In this document: positions 52,994 through 64,000 of the stretch, one piece after another
Numbering within the stretch: the first letter of the stretch is position 1
Layout of the letters: every line of letters begins with the position of its first letter
NCBI GenBank assembly: GCA_027704905.1
Contig: CM051001.1
Location: 25,125,228 to 25,189,227 of the forward strand
Length of the DNA: 64,000 nt
Direction of reading: 5' to 3'
DNA from: Muraenolepis orangiensis
Lineage: Eukaryota > Chordata > Actinopteri > Gadiformes > Muraenolepididae
Made by a program: the position numbers and the translations under genes
The notes under the pieces: model-generated
What the model was told of the DNA's origin: nothing
The model's input: only the letters and a program-made list of their open reading frames with translations
The model's database searches: none

Positions 52994-53601
52994 TACAGTG
53001 CAGTACAATGCAGTAACTGTGATGAGTCCAGAAATACAGCAAAGTATGTAAGTTAATGACAATGTTATGAAAGTGAAAGTGGCAGCAGTTCAGTAGGCGC
53101 ACTGCCTGTGGATAAAAACTATCCTTAAACCTGGAAGTACTTGTACGGATGCTGCGCAACCGGCAACTAGATGGTAGGGGGGAGAAGAGATGGTGCCCAT
53201 GGTGGTTGCAGTCCTTTATGATGGATATGGCCTTCTTCCGACATCTGGTCGTAAAGATCCCCTCAATGCATGGAAGTGCACACCCGATGATCTTCTCTGC
53301 TGTCCTCACAACCCACTGGATGGCTTTCTTGTCCCGTGCAGTGGTGTTGCCGTACCACACAGTGACGCCATGGTAGAAGTTCACTAGCCACCTCTGGCCT
53401 AGTCAGCTTTTTCTGAGGCACCGCAGAGCATAGAGGCGCTGGTATGCCTTCTTCAGCATGACGTCCATGTTGCGGGTCCACGCTAGGTCATTGGAAATCT
53501 GTAGTCCAAGGAAACGGAAGCAGCTGACGACTTCCACCGCTGTCCCGTCCAGGCTGATGATGGAGTGGGTGCCCCGGTGGCTCCTGAAGTCCACAAAGAT
53601 C
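52994..53601 (-). mobile_element. Rex1-like LINE fragment of another subfamily (copy D)
   Basis: A minus-strand RT C-terminal remnant split over frames. The 53403-53594 frame carries the SCFRFLGLQIS thumb motif, and the 52938-53384 frame carries VTVWYGNTTARDKK, SIRTSTSRFKDSF and QAVRLLN. At least one frameshift near 53390 separates them. It faces copy C tail to tail, and the CTTGACTTGA tail lies at the junction. It is non-functional. Confidence 0.78.
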
Positions 53602-54617
53602 CGTTATTATACTGGCTTTGCTTTTTCCAGAAAGGTGTATGTGAGTGTCTAGTGTGATATGTCTCACATTTGATAATTAGGATACAACATTGAAATCGCT
53701 GTTTAGAAGTGTATCCCACTAGCTCGAACAGTAAAAAGCAGGCAAAAAACTTGGTCAGTGGAGATCCGGTGTGGGTGTAACACACAGACTAGATGAAAGA
53801 ATAGAGGTGAAACAGACTGTGTACGTTGATGGAAACTACAGCAGACTTTTTGGGGGAAAAACAGCACCTATGAGTTCTGCACCATGTATGATCAGTAGGC
53901 TTGTGAAATGTGTGATAACAACAAACACTTTGTTGAAGGATACTGGGAATTGCTTAATGAATGTGCTATACTATCTCCTAATGTATGTCCTCTCATCTTT
54001 GTATTCATCACCTTGCCTCCTTGTCTTGCTCTAATGCATCCGAGTATCTCCCAGTCATCACTCTTTCCCTCATTGAGCAATCTTTGACTCTCTCAAATGG
54101 ACTCTGACGAGCATGTGATGTCATCACCCTCCTTTGGTCTTCTTATTGGACCCTACATGAAGAACATGCTATCACGTAAACTTCAGTTTCACAATTGTGG
54201 TAACCTGCTCTGGAGCAGGTTATGTTGGAGATAACAGATCAACATGTATACAAGCATTGCCTAGTGACCAATCAATTGTCTTGGAAAATGGCATCACCAT
54301 TCCTAAAGGATATCATGGACCTTGATGTGCGAATAGTAAGATGGTCTCTTCGGAAAGCAGGAGCCTTTCCCTGACAAATATCTTAGGAAAGATATAGATT
54401 CACAGTGGAGGGAATGGCTTGTTTTTGTCAGCTTCTTGAGGTATGTTGCCAGTGCGACACGTCAAAGGTTTAATGACCTTATATTTGTTCTTTATTTGAC
54501 GGCCGTTGGTAGCAAATCCCACACTGCTGAGATTGCAGCTGAAGCATAAGGCTAAACACGTCTGACATGCCATTAAGAATACATCAAAGCAACCCAACCC
54601 AATTGAATGAAATACAT
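53602..54617. other. No gene recognised
   Basis: No repeat, RNA or coding signature could be supported. Confidence 0.55.
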
Positions 54618-54911
54618 AAAATTACATTACAGTTATTTTGCAGACAATTTAATCTAAAGCAACTTACAATAGTGTGTTTCAACAAAGGTAGATAAGAGAA
54701 CAACCCGTCACCAGTAGTCAAAAGTGCATTTAATTCCTAACAAGTCTCCAAGAACTGAGCCAGTGCTCAGGAAAAAGTACAATAAGTTAGCAAACAATAT
54801 ATAACAATATCCAGCTAACAATCTACTTAGACAATTTACTTAAAAAGACGCTAGTAAAAAGTGACAAGAGGATGCGCTAAGAGGAAGGATCCGGGTAGTG
54901 TTTCCTGAAGA
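54618..54911 (-). mobile_element. L2-type LINE 3'-UTR fragment
   Basis: From a TTACATTACAG tail this follows the same sequence order as 57084-57400: CTTACAATAGTGTGTTTC, CTAACAAGTCTCCAAGA, GAGGAAGGATCCGGG. It is more diverged at the hallmark end (GCAGACAATTTAATC instead of GCAGACGCTTTTATCC). No coding part remains. Confidence 0.8.
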
Positions 54912-56635
54912 GGTACAATACACATTTGTACGTTGTGCCTTAATGATGGGGCAGTGATATTGATAATTAACTTACGCAGTCTGCACACTTTTTTGCCAGC
55001 TGACCTTCCTGCCTTTGGCAGCAGAAATTGTGTTACTTTTTACCTGGAGTTTATTTTTTGAAACTTCATATTTGTTTAATATTATTGTTATCTTGGTTCA
55101 AACATGTGGCTTGTCCATTGGTCATATGGTGCAAACACTCTCCCTTTTACATGAACACGCTCGTAGCTAGATTGGGAAAACCTGGGTTGACATTACAAGT
55201 TGATATCAAATATCCTTGTATGTCATTGTAGTATAGGCATCAGATAAGGGGCCATGGCTGGAAGGTACAACTCCAGGGTGTTTTGAGCCAATGCTTGTCA
55301 CATCGGGGGTGTGATTTGCACTGGCTGGCACATATGCCGCACAGACTAATGTGTTGATAATACATTTTTAGGACACATAAAAACACAACATAATGAGCAC
55401 ATATGACCATACACAATCATATAACATTTATTAGTTTTTAGAATAGATTGCATTACAGTTTTGTTTTCAACTGCAGATGCCATATTGTTTTTCTATTTTT
55501 ATTAGAAAGATACAGAAATCTGAGCCTTTAGTCTTGTACATGTTGCCAACTGACAGCTCGTTGCTAATGTCAATGGTGGGCCAGTGTATTTGATGCTCAC
55601 CTCTACAGATGGCACACTTGGTGCCAAGAATCATGACCAGCTAGCCGGACGACACAGCTGCCAAAGTGCATCAGAGCACCCACTCGCACTCGTGGATCAC
55701 TTATGTGCAGAACAGAATAGTTATGGAATTGTAATGGAGATTTGTCCTTCCTTGTGGAGCAAACAAACATTGTTTCTTACTAATCCTTGTTAGTGACTTT
55801 ATTGATGGTGTTGCATATGAATAGCTGTTGAGTCAAGTGACCGCCTGGCTGTGCATGATGGTGCCCTGCTGTTGATGTGGTTCCAGCTTTAGAGAGAGGT
55901 TAAGAGGTTATATTATATGGTGTGTATGAAACCCTCTTGCATCAATATTCATGCAAGAGGGATTTTCTCTATTTGGGTTTAATCCAATGTATTGCTCGCC
56001 ACCATTGCAAAAGCAATTCATCCATCCCTTACTGAATAAATAAGTAACTTCTGCAGAACATTTTTGAATGCAAAACCACAGAATGGGGAAAAGCTGTCCA
56101 TTAAAAAGGGACAAAGTTACTGTCCCTTTGTTCTTCCCTGCTATTTGAAAATTGACTGATTGGCAGATGACTTTGGGCTGGCTGGGACATTTTTTTATTC
56201 TTATTTATTCTTGGAAAGGGCAGCAACATGCTGACATTGAATGGTGATACTGTGGGACTGTGCAAGGAACAGAGGGCAGGCCCTCCAGGAATTGTAGGAC
56301 CGAAAGGAGCCAGAAGCAATCATCCTCTTGTCAAAGGTCAATGCGTTGTGGACTGGTTGCTAGCCCATTGGTTGCTTTGAAGATCTGGAGAACGCTTGTG
56401 TCCGGGTTCCCCAAGAGATTCTCTTAAAGGTACGGTGATAGTAAGGGGCAGTGGCGCAGCTGTTGAGAGCCATTCAGACTACATGAAAGTGGAGACTTCA
56501 TATTCTAAGGATGTTGCCGTCCTTTTTTGCTTTTGCTTTGTCACATGGTAACCTCCAGCATGCTTCAGAGGGGTTTGAAAATGGCTTTGGATGTGCATAT
56601 ATTAATCATGTAGTATTCAAAGTGTGGGTGGGGTG
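54912..56635. other. No gene; one hairpin
   Basis: An exact 11-bp inverted repeat lies at 55932-55961 (CCCTCTTGCAT, 8-nt loop CAATATTC, ATGCAAGAGGG). Nothing else is supported. Confidence 0.6.
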
Positions 56636-56883
56636 AGGTGGGGAGCTCAGTGACCCAGGAGGACCTCCAGGAAGAGCTGCTCCTCTTCCACACTGAGCCA
56701 GTGGTCGGGATATCTGTTCAGGATGGCCCCTGGATGCCCACCTTTAGAGGTTAAACTGGGAAAGAACCCACTGGGGAGCAGACCCCAGGAGAATAATAAT
56801 TACGGCTACTGGCTGGATTCCCCCAGTATCTGCCCTGTTTCCACAGTCCCTGTTCTCTACACAACGCAAGATGGATGGATATA
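56636..56883 (+). mobile_element. RTE/Rex3-like LINE 3'-end fragment
   Basis: The stretch GTTCAGGATGGCCCCTGG ... CACCTTTAGAGGTT ... CACTGGGGAGCAGACCCCAGGA followed by a terminal GATGGATGGAT resembles the 3' end of fish RTE/Rex3 elements, which end in GATG-type repeats. The copy is diverged and without an open frame. The identification is from recognition, not alignment. Confidence 0.55.
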
Positions 56884-57083
56884 CCGTATTGATATTTTAC
56901 ATTGATATTTTAACACATGTTGCTTGTCATGCAAGTCCATCTCCATAACACATGCTCCACCTTCCAGCAGGTTTTCAGTCATATTAAAATACATTAAAGA
57001 GTCAATACAATAGATTCATGGCTCCAACATTGATCATTGTATGTGGAGCCTCTGGATCTGTGGTGGCGGCGTTGACCTTGTAG

Positions 57084-57868
57084 GTTACATTACATTACAG
57101 TCATTTAGCAGACGCTTTTATCCAAAGCGACTTACAATAGTGTGTTTCAACAAAGTAAGGTAAGAGAACAACTCGTCAAAAGAAGTCAAAAGTGCATTTA
57201 ATTTCTAACAAGTCTCCAATAACTGAACCAGTGCTCAGGTAGAAGTACAATAATTCAGGTAAAAGTGTAAGGGAAAAGTACAATAAGTTGGAAAACAATA
57301 TATAACAATATCTAGAACAATATCTTCCTATCTATAATATGTAATCTACTTAGATAATCGACATAGCGCTACGAGGAAGGATCCGGGAAGTGTGTCCTGA
57401 AGAGATGGGTTTTCAGCCTGCGGCGGAAGATGGGCAGTGACTCTGCAGTCGTAACATCCGTGGGGAGTTTGTTCCACCAAATTGGGGCCAGGATGGAGAA
57501 GAGCCGTGACCTTGTAGGGGGCAAGCAGATGGCCCGAAGAAGCCGAGCAAAGTGGACGGGTTGGGATGTAGGCCTTGACCATTGCCTGGAGGTAGGATGG
57601 AGCAGTTCCTTTAACTGCCTTGTAGGCTAGCACCAAGGTCTTGAACTGGATGCGAGCAGCTACAGGTAGCCAGTGTAGAGTCCGAAGGAGGGTAGATGTG
57701 TTGGAGTACTTGGGGCGGTTGAACACCAGGCGAGTTGCAGCTTTCTGAATGAGCTCCAGGGACCTGATGACAAATGCCGGGGCGCCAGCAAGGAGAGACT
57801 TGCAGTAGTCCAGCCGGGAGATGACAAGAGCCTGGATGAGCACCCGAGCAGCCTTTTCAGTGAGAAAA
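57084..57868 (-). mobile_element. 5'-truncated L2-type LINE
   Basis: From its 3' end (TTACATTACAGTCATTTAGCAGACGCTTTTATCC at about 57086-57123), this minus-strand copy contains about 250 bp of 3' UTR and then the C-terminal part of the L2 RT. The sequence breaks off near 57868 within the RT. It is the longest of the L2 fragments in the window. Confidence 0.88.
57346..57868 (-). pseudogene. L2 reverse transcriptase C-terminal fragment
   Basis: The open frame 57346-57843 (165 codons) begins VISRLDYCKSLLAGAP and continues ELIQKAATRLVFNRPK, LRTLHWLPVAARIQFKTLVLAYKAVKGTAPSYLQ. These are classic L2 motifs downstream of the RT catalytic core. After about residue 110 the family sequence moves to another frame: a WWNKLPTDV and FRRRLKTHLFR equivalent is at about 57410-57480. 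The copy therefore has at least one frameshift. The catalytic YADD region is absent. Confidence 0.85.
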
Positions 57869-58803
57869 GAATCATAAGAATGTGATTATCCTCCGCCAGG
57901 AATGCTGGACAGACATTGGTATAATGGTGAGTGATGGTGCTGAGCCTTTAAGCTACATGATCAATTATACACAAGGTATTATGCCATGGCAAATCATGTA
58001 GGCCTGCTGCCCAATAAAATCACATGAAATCAGGTGGACTTACATCAACCAAATAGAAGTAACCCTTAAATTTCCATAAATCTGTTATCATATTATCTGA
58101 TTATTATCAGAATCTGTTCTTTGTCCAGATAGAGAGAGTTAAGATGGTGGACCAAAACTGAATGGCTCAATAAGAATGGCATATGGCTGGAAAGTATATT
58201 AAAAGTATCATGAAATTACATTTAACTCTCTTGTACGTGCCTGCCTGCTTGGCTGACCGCCACTCCTGTGTGGTATCGCTACACTATTTATTGATCTCAA
58301 AGTGATGCCACCAAATACCACTGCTGCTCTTTCAAGTATGGCAGCAAATATATTGGTATAGTAATAGCATGTGAAGCTGGTGCTCAGTTTCACACATTGT
58401 TACGATAAGTCTGGAGCGCTTTGCCTTCTGCAGACTTTTCTGTAATGGAAACAGTGTTTTCTTATTTCTGGAAGAAAATGTTCTGGTGAAAATGACATGA
58501 TCCACCATGTCAATTTGGACAAAGGTGTGTTAACGTAGAGGGATATCAGTTAAGCAAAAAAATAAAGACATTTTAAAAATTGCTCTTTGATGAGATGTAT
58601 TTTTCTGACCCCATGTTCAAATGAAACAAATGCAATCATGACATGACACAATGAATGACATAAGAGCACAAAACACTCTTTTGGGGTTTTTTCAACCCTG
58701 TGTCAGAATTAATTAGAGCTGTGGGCCGTTAAAAAAGGCTAAGCTGAGTCATAAATTCATAAATTTTCATGGTGCTGAAAGCTGTGTAGCGTCACAACTA
58801 CCG
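57869..58803. other. No gene recognised
   Basis: No identifiable feature. Confidence 0.55.
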
Positions 58804-59317
58804 GTCACAAATTACATTAGGACCCAAATGCTGCACAGACACCAAGGACAGTTTGTGATATTTATTTCAATATCCACACACACAGACAGGGGCAGGCAGA
58901 GATGTAGTAGAGACAGGCGGTAGATCGGGAACCAGACAGGGCAGACGAACCAGGCAGGCAGAGGCGTAGTCGGGGACAGGCAGCAGATCGGGAACCAGGC
59001 AGGGCAGAAGAACCAGGCAGGGACAGGCAGAGGCGTAGTCGGGGACAGGCAGCAGATCGGGAACCAGGCAGGGCAGACGAACCAGGCAGAAGCGTAATCG
59101 GGGACAGGCAGTGGATCAGGAACATGAATCAGACATGGTAACCGCTGGAATGTCTGTATAGTCAGGAACAATCTGGCGACGTGTGAGTGTGCGGGGGTAG
59201 GCTTAAATAGGGACATTAACTGTGATGCGCTGCAGCTGCGGGTGAGAATTAACAAAGGGGGCGTGGCTATCCGGGCGAGTGCAGTGGAAGCGAGGAGACA
59301 GGAGTGCAAACTGTGAC
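58804..59317. mobile_element. Repeat unit with minisatellite core, possible non-autonomous element
   Basis: The stretch starts GTCACAAATTAC and ends AAACTGTGAC, giving only a 6-bp inverted end (GTCACA/TGTGAC). Between them are GGACCCAAATGC, a minisatellite (about 58885-59130) and a GC-rich unique part ending near GGGGGCGTGGC. Similar GGACCCAAATGC-headed repeats with internal minisatellites are, as far as I recall, common in fish. No target-site duplication was found. Confidence 0.45.
58885..59130 (+). repeat. Minisatellite, ~63-69-bp unit, nearly four copies
   Basis: The unit contains GGCAGAGGCGTAGTCGGG, GACAGGCAGCAGATCGGG and AACCAGGCAGGGCAGA. Copies start at about 58891, 58957, 59026 and 59088, with length differences and substitutions. 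The minus-strand Pro/Leu/Cys-rich frames across it are artefacts. Confidence 0.88.
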
Positions 59318-60902
59318 ATCAACAAGACAAATTAAAAACCGTCCAATCAGCTACATTTTCACGGATCATGATTCACTTGTTTGTCTCAATTGTTGTTTTG
59401 AGATATTTTGAATAGACCCCCCTCCTTCCTTCATTCGTTGTTACTGTCAAATCCAAAGCAAAACAGGTCTCCCTACCTTCTTTCCCAGAAACATTTACAC
59501 ATGTATTTACCAGTACATGTATTTACCAATATGTTATGTTGACCAACGTATGACCAAAAACATCGCTTCAACTCACAATTGCACTGTGCTCACCTCTTTT
59601 CCTCACTTCAACTCACACTACTCCATCGCACTACTCCACGCATCCACGTACAGCCTCTGGTCTTGGGATTGTATAGCAATGAGGGTCTGTATAGGAAGTG
59701 AAGACAATAATGATTGGAAAAAGGTGACAGCCCTAATTAGTACAGGTGAGGCCACTTAGTAGACTGGCAGGGCTGATCGCTGGAATGGGGCTGTGGTCTG
59801 CTAAACCAATGCTGTGAGGCAACGCCATCATCATTGTGTTAAAGTCTTGGACTTGACAGTTAACTGTTCAAAGTATGATTCAACTAAATATACTCTAATA
59901 AAGATGATTTATTCTTTCTGATTATTTTCTATTCAGATAATAAAAAGAGATAAAAATGTTCTTTAAAACCGTACCTGCAAATTGTAGCCTATGAGATGTA
60001 TGAGTTACAGCCCTGTGTGGTGGCACCAATAATCCTCTTCTACCAAGTAGCTTATTTTATGGAGATAATAAAAAATGCCAGTGGAGTTAAATATCTTCTT
60101 CTACAGCAATATGCCTCTCATAAAGGCAACTTAAATTTAAATCTTATAAGATGAAGATGATCCATGCACTACCATAAACAGCTTTTTCACAGCACTTCAG
60201 CATTCACTTCAGCCTTCACCCACAGGTACATGCATACAAACACAGTGATATGCCACAGCCAGTTCCTTGCGACCAGTTAGGGGTGTGGTGTGTTGTTGTT
60301 TTTTTACAGAGATGTTAATGGTAAGAGGTAGATGTCCAAGGCTGACAATCGTAAATATTGAGGGCAACATAAGATAGTGCTTTTGGTTGGTTTGTAGTTT
60401 TTGTGGACGTTGCCAACAAGAAAAACAAGATTACGGAACCATTTCATATAAAGTCATGTTTTTCACAAGACCGAAGCCAAATCCTGCCAGAGCATTTTGA
60501 AGCTGAAAATAAATTTACTATTACTATTTACTGAAGCAAGTTTTATAATCCTGAATGTAGGATTGGTTGTAACACATGGATTATTAATTTGACAGTTTCA
60601 GACTGTGTCTCCATAATGCAGAATGTTTTTTTGAAGCTAATTATTGGTCTAGTTTTGTAATATGAAGATAATACTTTCTGAGCCTTTACACACAAATGAG
60701 TAAATATTTGTTTATCTGACAAATCCTGGGTCTGAGCAGCCTTCTCTGAAACCTGCTGGCCAAAAGTAAACCACAGACTAAAGACTAAAAGTAGCAGACT
60801 CCCCTGCCAACTACCAGTTTATGATTTGAAAAATAGGACAACAGCACACATTGTGCTTCACTGTGGCTACAGTGCGTTTTCATAAGAGACTAATCGTTTG
60901 TG
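59318..60902. other. No gene recognised (1.6 kb)
   Basis: No repeat, RNA or coding signature could be supported. Confidence 0.55.
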
Positions 60903-61102
60903 TAAGGGTGCGTTAACTTGAGACGTGTTTGAAACGCTCCATTGTTTTCCTATGGGGAAGGCGGAGCACCCCCGACCTCGCTAAACTTTGACCAACAGAT
61001 TTGCCGTACTGTCCAAAAACACAGAATGTTTTAAGCTGGGGGTGATATTAGGTGTGTTATAAATCCCCTACCTAGCGACTTGTATGTGTGAACGCACCTT
61101 TA
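60903..61102. mobile_element. MITE-like element, 200 bp
   Basis: The ends TAAGGGTGCGTT (60903-60914) and AACGCACCTTTA (61091-61102) are inverted repeats with one mismatch. GGTGCGTTCACAC-type termini are familiar in non-autonomous fish DNA transposons. The flanking 8-mers (CGTTTGTG and AAATAATA) do not match, so no target-site duplication is visible. There is no coding capacity. Confidence 0.6.
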
Positions 61103-61910
61103 AAATAATATGTTTAGGCACCTATTTCCTCCCTCCCTCCCCCTTAACTTGAGGCCAGGCCCATTTTGGAGTACGTCCCTGATTACACCTTATAAATATC
61201 CCCTTTTTATTGGAATATGATATGAATATGAGGATACTTTTAATTCTGTTTAACATGTTCTTCCAGAATTGTTCAGAGAAATATTTCCTGATCACCATTA
61301 TGTTTTATAAAGAGTTGCCAGTATTAAACAGCAACACATATTGCCAAACTATACATTTTTTTAAAAAGGTGTCCCAATTGTGTAGAAAGGATACAGAAAA
61401 ATATCAGCACCCATCAAATTAATTTACCACTTTGAACTCAACACTCGAGGTGGAACTGTGAGAGCCCATAGCAGGAAGTGGGAATCCAGACCGCCTGCTA
61501 CAGTTACTCAGTCTAAGGTAAACGGTGACAGATTGAATCGCTTCTGCCGGAGCCAAGAGAAATAAAGCCCTGGCAAGCATGCTGCCAGCCGGGCAGAGCC
61601 TCAGAAGAAGTAAACCAGTGAACACTTGATCCTCTGTGACTGGATCGTCAACAGCGGAGCTGGTGTCAACAGTGGAACATGGGTATACTGGTGTTTTTAG
61701 TGCTCATTACAGTCTGACAAGATGCAGAGGGGATGTGGCAACTATACTGTCAGCGATGGATGATATCTGCTTGTCAAACAGGGGAATCACGAAGCAAATT
61801 CTGTCAATTTGATGTTTACTTGCAATTTGAGTGAGTATGGTAACAATTGTGGCAGGGGCAAAAGTGTCTGTGGCAAAAAAAGGGAATTAAAATAATAACT
61901 AGGAGATTAG
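61103..61910. other. No gene recognised
   Basis: Short open frames only, no motif. Confidence 0.55.
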
Positions 61911-62526
61911 TACGGAAGAGTATTAGGGCCAGGCATAAAAAAAAGAGGATGATTATTATTATTTTTTGCATGTTGAGAATAAAGTCTAAATATCGAGAAA
62001 AAAGTCTAAATGTCGAGAATAAAGTTGAAATGTTGAGAATTAAGTCAAAATACAATTTCGAGAATAAAGTCGAAATGTCGAGAATAAAGTCAAAATGTCG
62101 ACAATAAACTCTAAATACAATTTCGAGAATAAAGTCGAAATGTCGAGAATAAAGTCAATGTCGAGAATAAAGTCGAAATGCAATTTCAAGAATAAAGTTG
62201 AAATGTCGAGAATAAAGTCGAAATGTCGAGAATAAAGTCGAAATACAATTTCGAGAATAAAGTAAAAATGTCGAGATTATAGTCGAAATGTCGAGAGTAA
62301 AGTCTAAATACAATTTCGAGAATAAAGTTGAAATGTTGAGAATAAAGTCTAAATACAATTTCGAGAATAAAGTCGAAATACAATTTTGAGAATAAAGTCG
62401 AAATGTCGAGAATAAAGTCGAAATACAATTTTGAGAATAAAGTCGAAATGTCGAGAATAAAGTCTAAATTGTATTTAGACTTTATTCTCGACATGCAAAA
62501 ATTAATGGCCCTAATACTCTTCTGTA
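61911..62526. mobile_element. Inverted-repeat element filled by a tandem array
   Basis: The outer 21-bp inverted repeats (from TACGGAAGAGTATTAGGG at 61911 and to CCCTAATACTCTTCTGTA at 62526) match at 20 of 21 positions. A second inverted block inside (about 61962-61992 and 62472-62502, including GCATG and TTTATTCTC) also pairs almost perfectly. The left flank GATTA (61905-61909, one base before the repeat) and the right flank GATTA (62527-62531) may be an imprecise target-site duplication. The interior is almost entirely the tandem array. There is no transposase, so it is non-autonomous. Confidence 0.82.
61973..62470 (+). repeat. Tandem array of GAGAATAAAGTCGAAATGTC-type units
   Basis: A unit of about 20 bp recurs some 25 times, often alternating AAATGTC with AAATACAATTTC spacers, so a higher-order period of roughly 40-45 bp is visible. 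Plus-strand frames read K-S-K-rich and minus-strand frames F-I-L-rich peptides. These are translations of the repeat, not genes. Confidence 0.92.
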
Positions 62527-64000
62527 GATTAAGGATTGTACTTTCTCTACACAACTATTTTATACTATTTACTATTTAGCTAATTATTTTATCCTTAAGT
62601 GACTAACAGTGAATTCTGGCACATGGCATTAGGAGGGAGTCATTCCGCTCAAAAATGCCAAGAGTAAATCATAAACACATTTTACCTTTCAATTAACTCA
62701 ATACAATCCAATCCAATAAAACAGCCCAATCAAAACCAAAACAAGTCTTCACATCAAATGCATTTAATCCCACGCCCTTAAAGATACTGTGCCCCATACA
62801 CTGACCTGATTGAAAAACCTGAGAAAACCAAATCCACGCAGGCAGTTGTGAAGCCATGCTGGACTAATAACAAGTATACTTACAACATAACCAGTGGCGA
62901 CACTTTGTTATCAAAGCTTGAGAAGAGCAGGTGAAGGTGAAGGTGAAGGGTCAGGAGGTAGTGTAGGCTTTTGAGGAAGCAAGTGCTGCGTTTTCATCCT
63001 GTTTCCTGAAGGAATAACATGCCGTCCATGTAATGACAACACTAATAGGTACAAAACTGAAAGGGATTGCCTCAAATTAGCGGCACTGAGCTGGTCATTT
63101 GGCTGGTAATGTGTACTAAAGTCTCGATAGGTTGTTCTTTACCCCAACGTAAGTTATTTTTGAGTAGGAAGACAAAGACTCTCTTTCAAACATATTCCCC
63201 CTGGCTCTAAACATTTTATAATTAAATTAATTTGTAAATGTTTCTACATGGCAGATGGAGCATTTTTTTTACAGAAATATAATTTTTAATATTTCCTCCA
63301 CTGTTAGTCCACTTCACAAGTAGTTGGTCAGAAGGTTTGAGACATCTTCTCAACCAGCGCCAAAGGTTTCTCAAGTCTTGTAACCAAACGTCTCTCTATT
63401 TGTCTGGACTCTGAAACAACTTCTTTAAGAGGGACAGAATTCAATACAGGACCAGACATATGGTAAAACATTTCACTCTTCAGCTGAAGGGGGACTGGGT
63501 TATTCAATTTCATCTTCTTTTGAAATATTTTTATATGATATTATGTTGTCATTCTTAACAAGCTGTGTTCAATATTTTGTACTGTACGAAAGTACAGTAT
63601 GTGTGTGTTTTAATGCTCTGTTCCAGGGACACACAAGAAGCAACTGCCATAGCAGTTCTGTCTTGCTTGGGCTTTTGTGGAGTAAAATAACTATTTGCTT
63701 TTAACTAGAACTAACCAACTACCTCACCTCTGTGCCTTTCTCCCCGTTCCCCCATTGTGTTGCTTACACGGTAATGGAATGTATGTGAAAAGTGAAGACT
63801 AATGGACAAGGCAGGAAGTATGGGTTTAACATAGACAGGAGAACCGGCGGGAACGGTCACTGTGACCCAGCCAGGTAAAGAGGTCTCGAAAGGTCAGGGG
63901 GAAGTGTCCAAATATAGCGAGAGTTACAGCGCTGAGAACGCATGATGGAAAGAAGAAGATAACGGCAATGGTGAATTACGATGGGAAACCAGACAAATGG
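62527..64000. other. No gene recognised
   Basis: A short GGTGAAGGTGAAGG run lies at about 62931-62950. No other repeat or coding signature is seen to the end of the window. Confidence 0.55.

Noticed and set aside
56450..56475. GGGGCAGTGGCGCAGCTGTTG as the head of a tRNA-derived SINE
   Set aside because: The stretch looks like an A-box region, but no B box or SINE tail could be found at the right distance.
58812..59309. 165-codon minus-strand frame with repeated P-x-W-F-x-C-P-A-W-F-P motifs
   Set aside because: The periodicity is exactly that of the 65-bp minisatellite on the other strand. No start context or domain is seen.
61973..62470. Resemblance to a CRISPR array (regular repeats with alternating spacers)
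   Set aside because: The spacers are themselves variants of the same repeat, there are no cas genes, the DNA is vertebrate, and the array lies inside an inverted-repeat element.

Overview
The window is a gene-poor, transposon-rich stretch of animal nuclear DNA, most likely from a ray-finned (teleost) fish. The evidence is the repeat content: Rex1/Babar-type and L2-type LINE fragments, an RTE/Rex3-like 3' end with a GATGGAT tail, a BEL/Pao LTR retrotransposon, hAT-type and other short inverted-repeat elements, and many very long (CA)n, (GT)n and (CT)n microsatellites. The species cannot be named from this. I found no exon that I can assign to a host protein. Every long open frame belongs to a mobile element or runs through a simple repeat.

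Layout. 0-10 kb: a short hAT derivative (1060-1876) with terminal inverted repeats, a remnant of the transposase C-terminus and a nine-copy internal minisatellite, then about 8 kb with nothing recognisable except a small retroelement tail and simple repeats. 10-19.5 kb: a 5'-truncated Rex1-like LINE on the minus strand (10158-11121), long (CT)n/(CA)n tracts, and the first copy of a 177-bp sequence repeated 17 kb away. 19.5-22.8 kb: the most intact element, a 3.2-kb LINE with an uninterrupted 1035-codon endonuclease/reverse-transcriptase frame and a 12-bp target-site duplication. 24.7-27.5 kb: a direct repeat pair of about 190 bp and a decayed Rex1-like LINE. 29-32 kb: the longest (AC)n tracts, the second copy of the 177-bp sequence, two perfect DR1 nuclear-receptor motifs, and a CCAAT/TATA/GTAAGT arrangement that could be the promoter and first exon of a host gene. 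32.5-34.2 kb: a plus-strand sister of the 10-kb Rex1-like LINE. 36-41 kb: a 124-bp near-perfect palindrome, a LINE tail, a 230-bp (AC)n tract, a solo LTR nested in a CGCAAC-rich repeat field, and an L2 fragment.

44.5-51.6 kb: a 1000-N assembly gap, then a minus-strand BEL/Pao element with two nearly identical LTR segments. It has gag, zinc knuckles, protease, reverse transcriptase and RNase H, but the integrase region is missing and the reading frame is broken in three places. 51.6-59.3 kb: tail-to-tail Rex1 fragments, two L2 fragments, an RTE-like 3' end, and an element carrying a roughly 65-bp minisatellite. 60.9-62.5 kb: two short inverted-repeat elements, the second built around a long tandem array of a roughly 20-bp unit. 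The last 1.5 kb shows nothing recognisable.

The elements do not form a pathway. They are independent insertions of different ages, several nested in or abutting others. The points most worth following are the two unexplained duplicated sequences, the DR1 plus TATA promoter candidate, the integrase-deleted BEL element with young LTRs, the intact 3.2-kb LINE, and the inverted-repeat elements that contain tandem arrays. All calls come from reading the sequence. No database search or alignment program was run.
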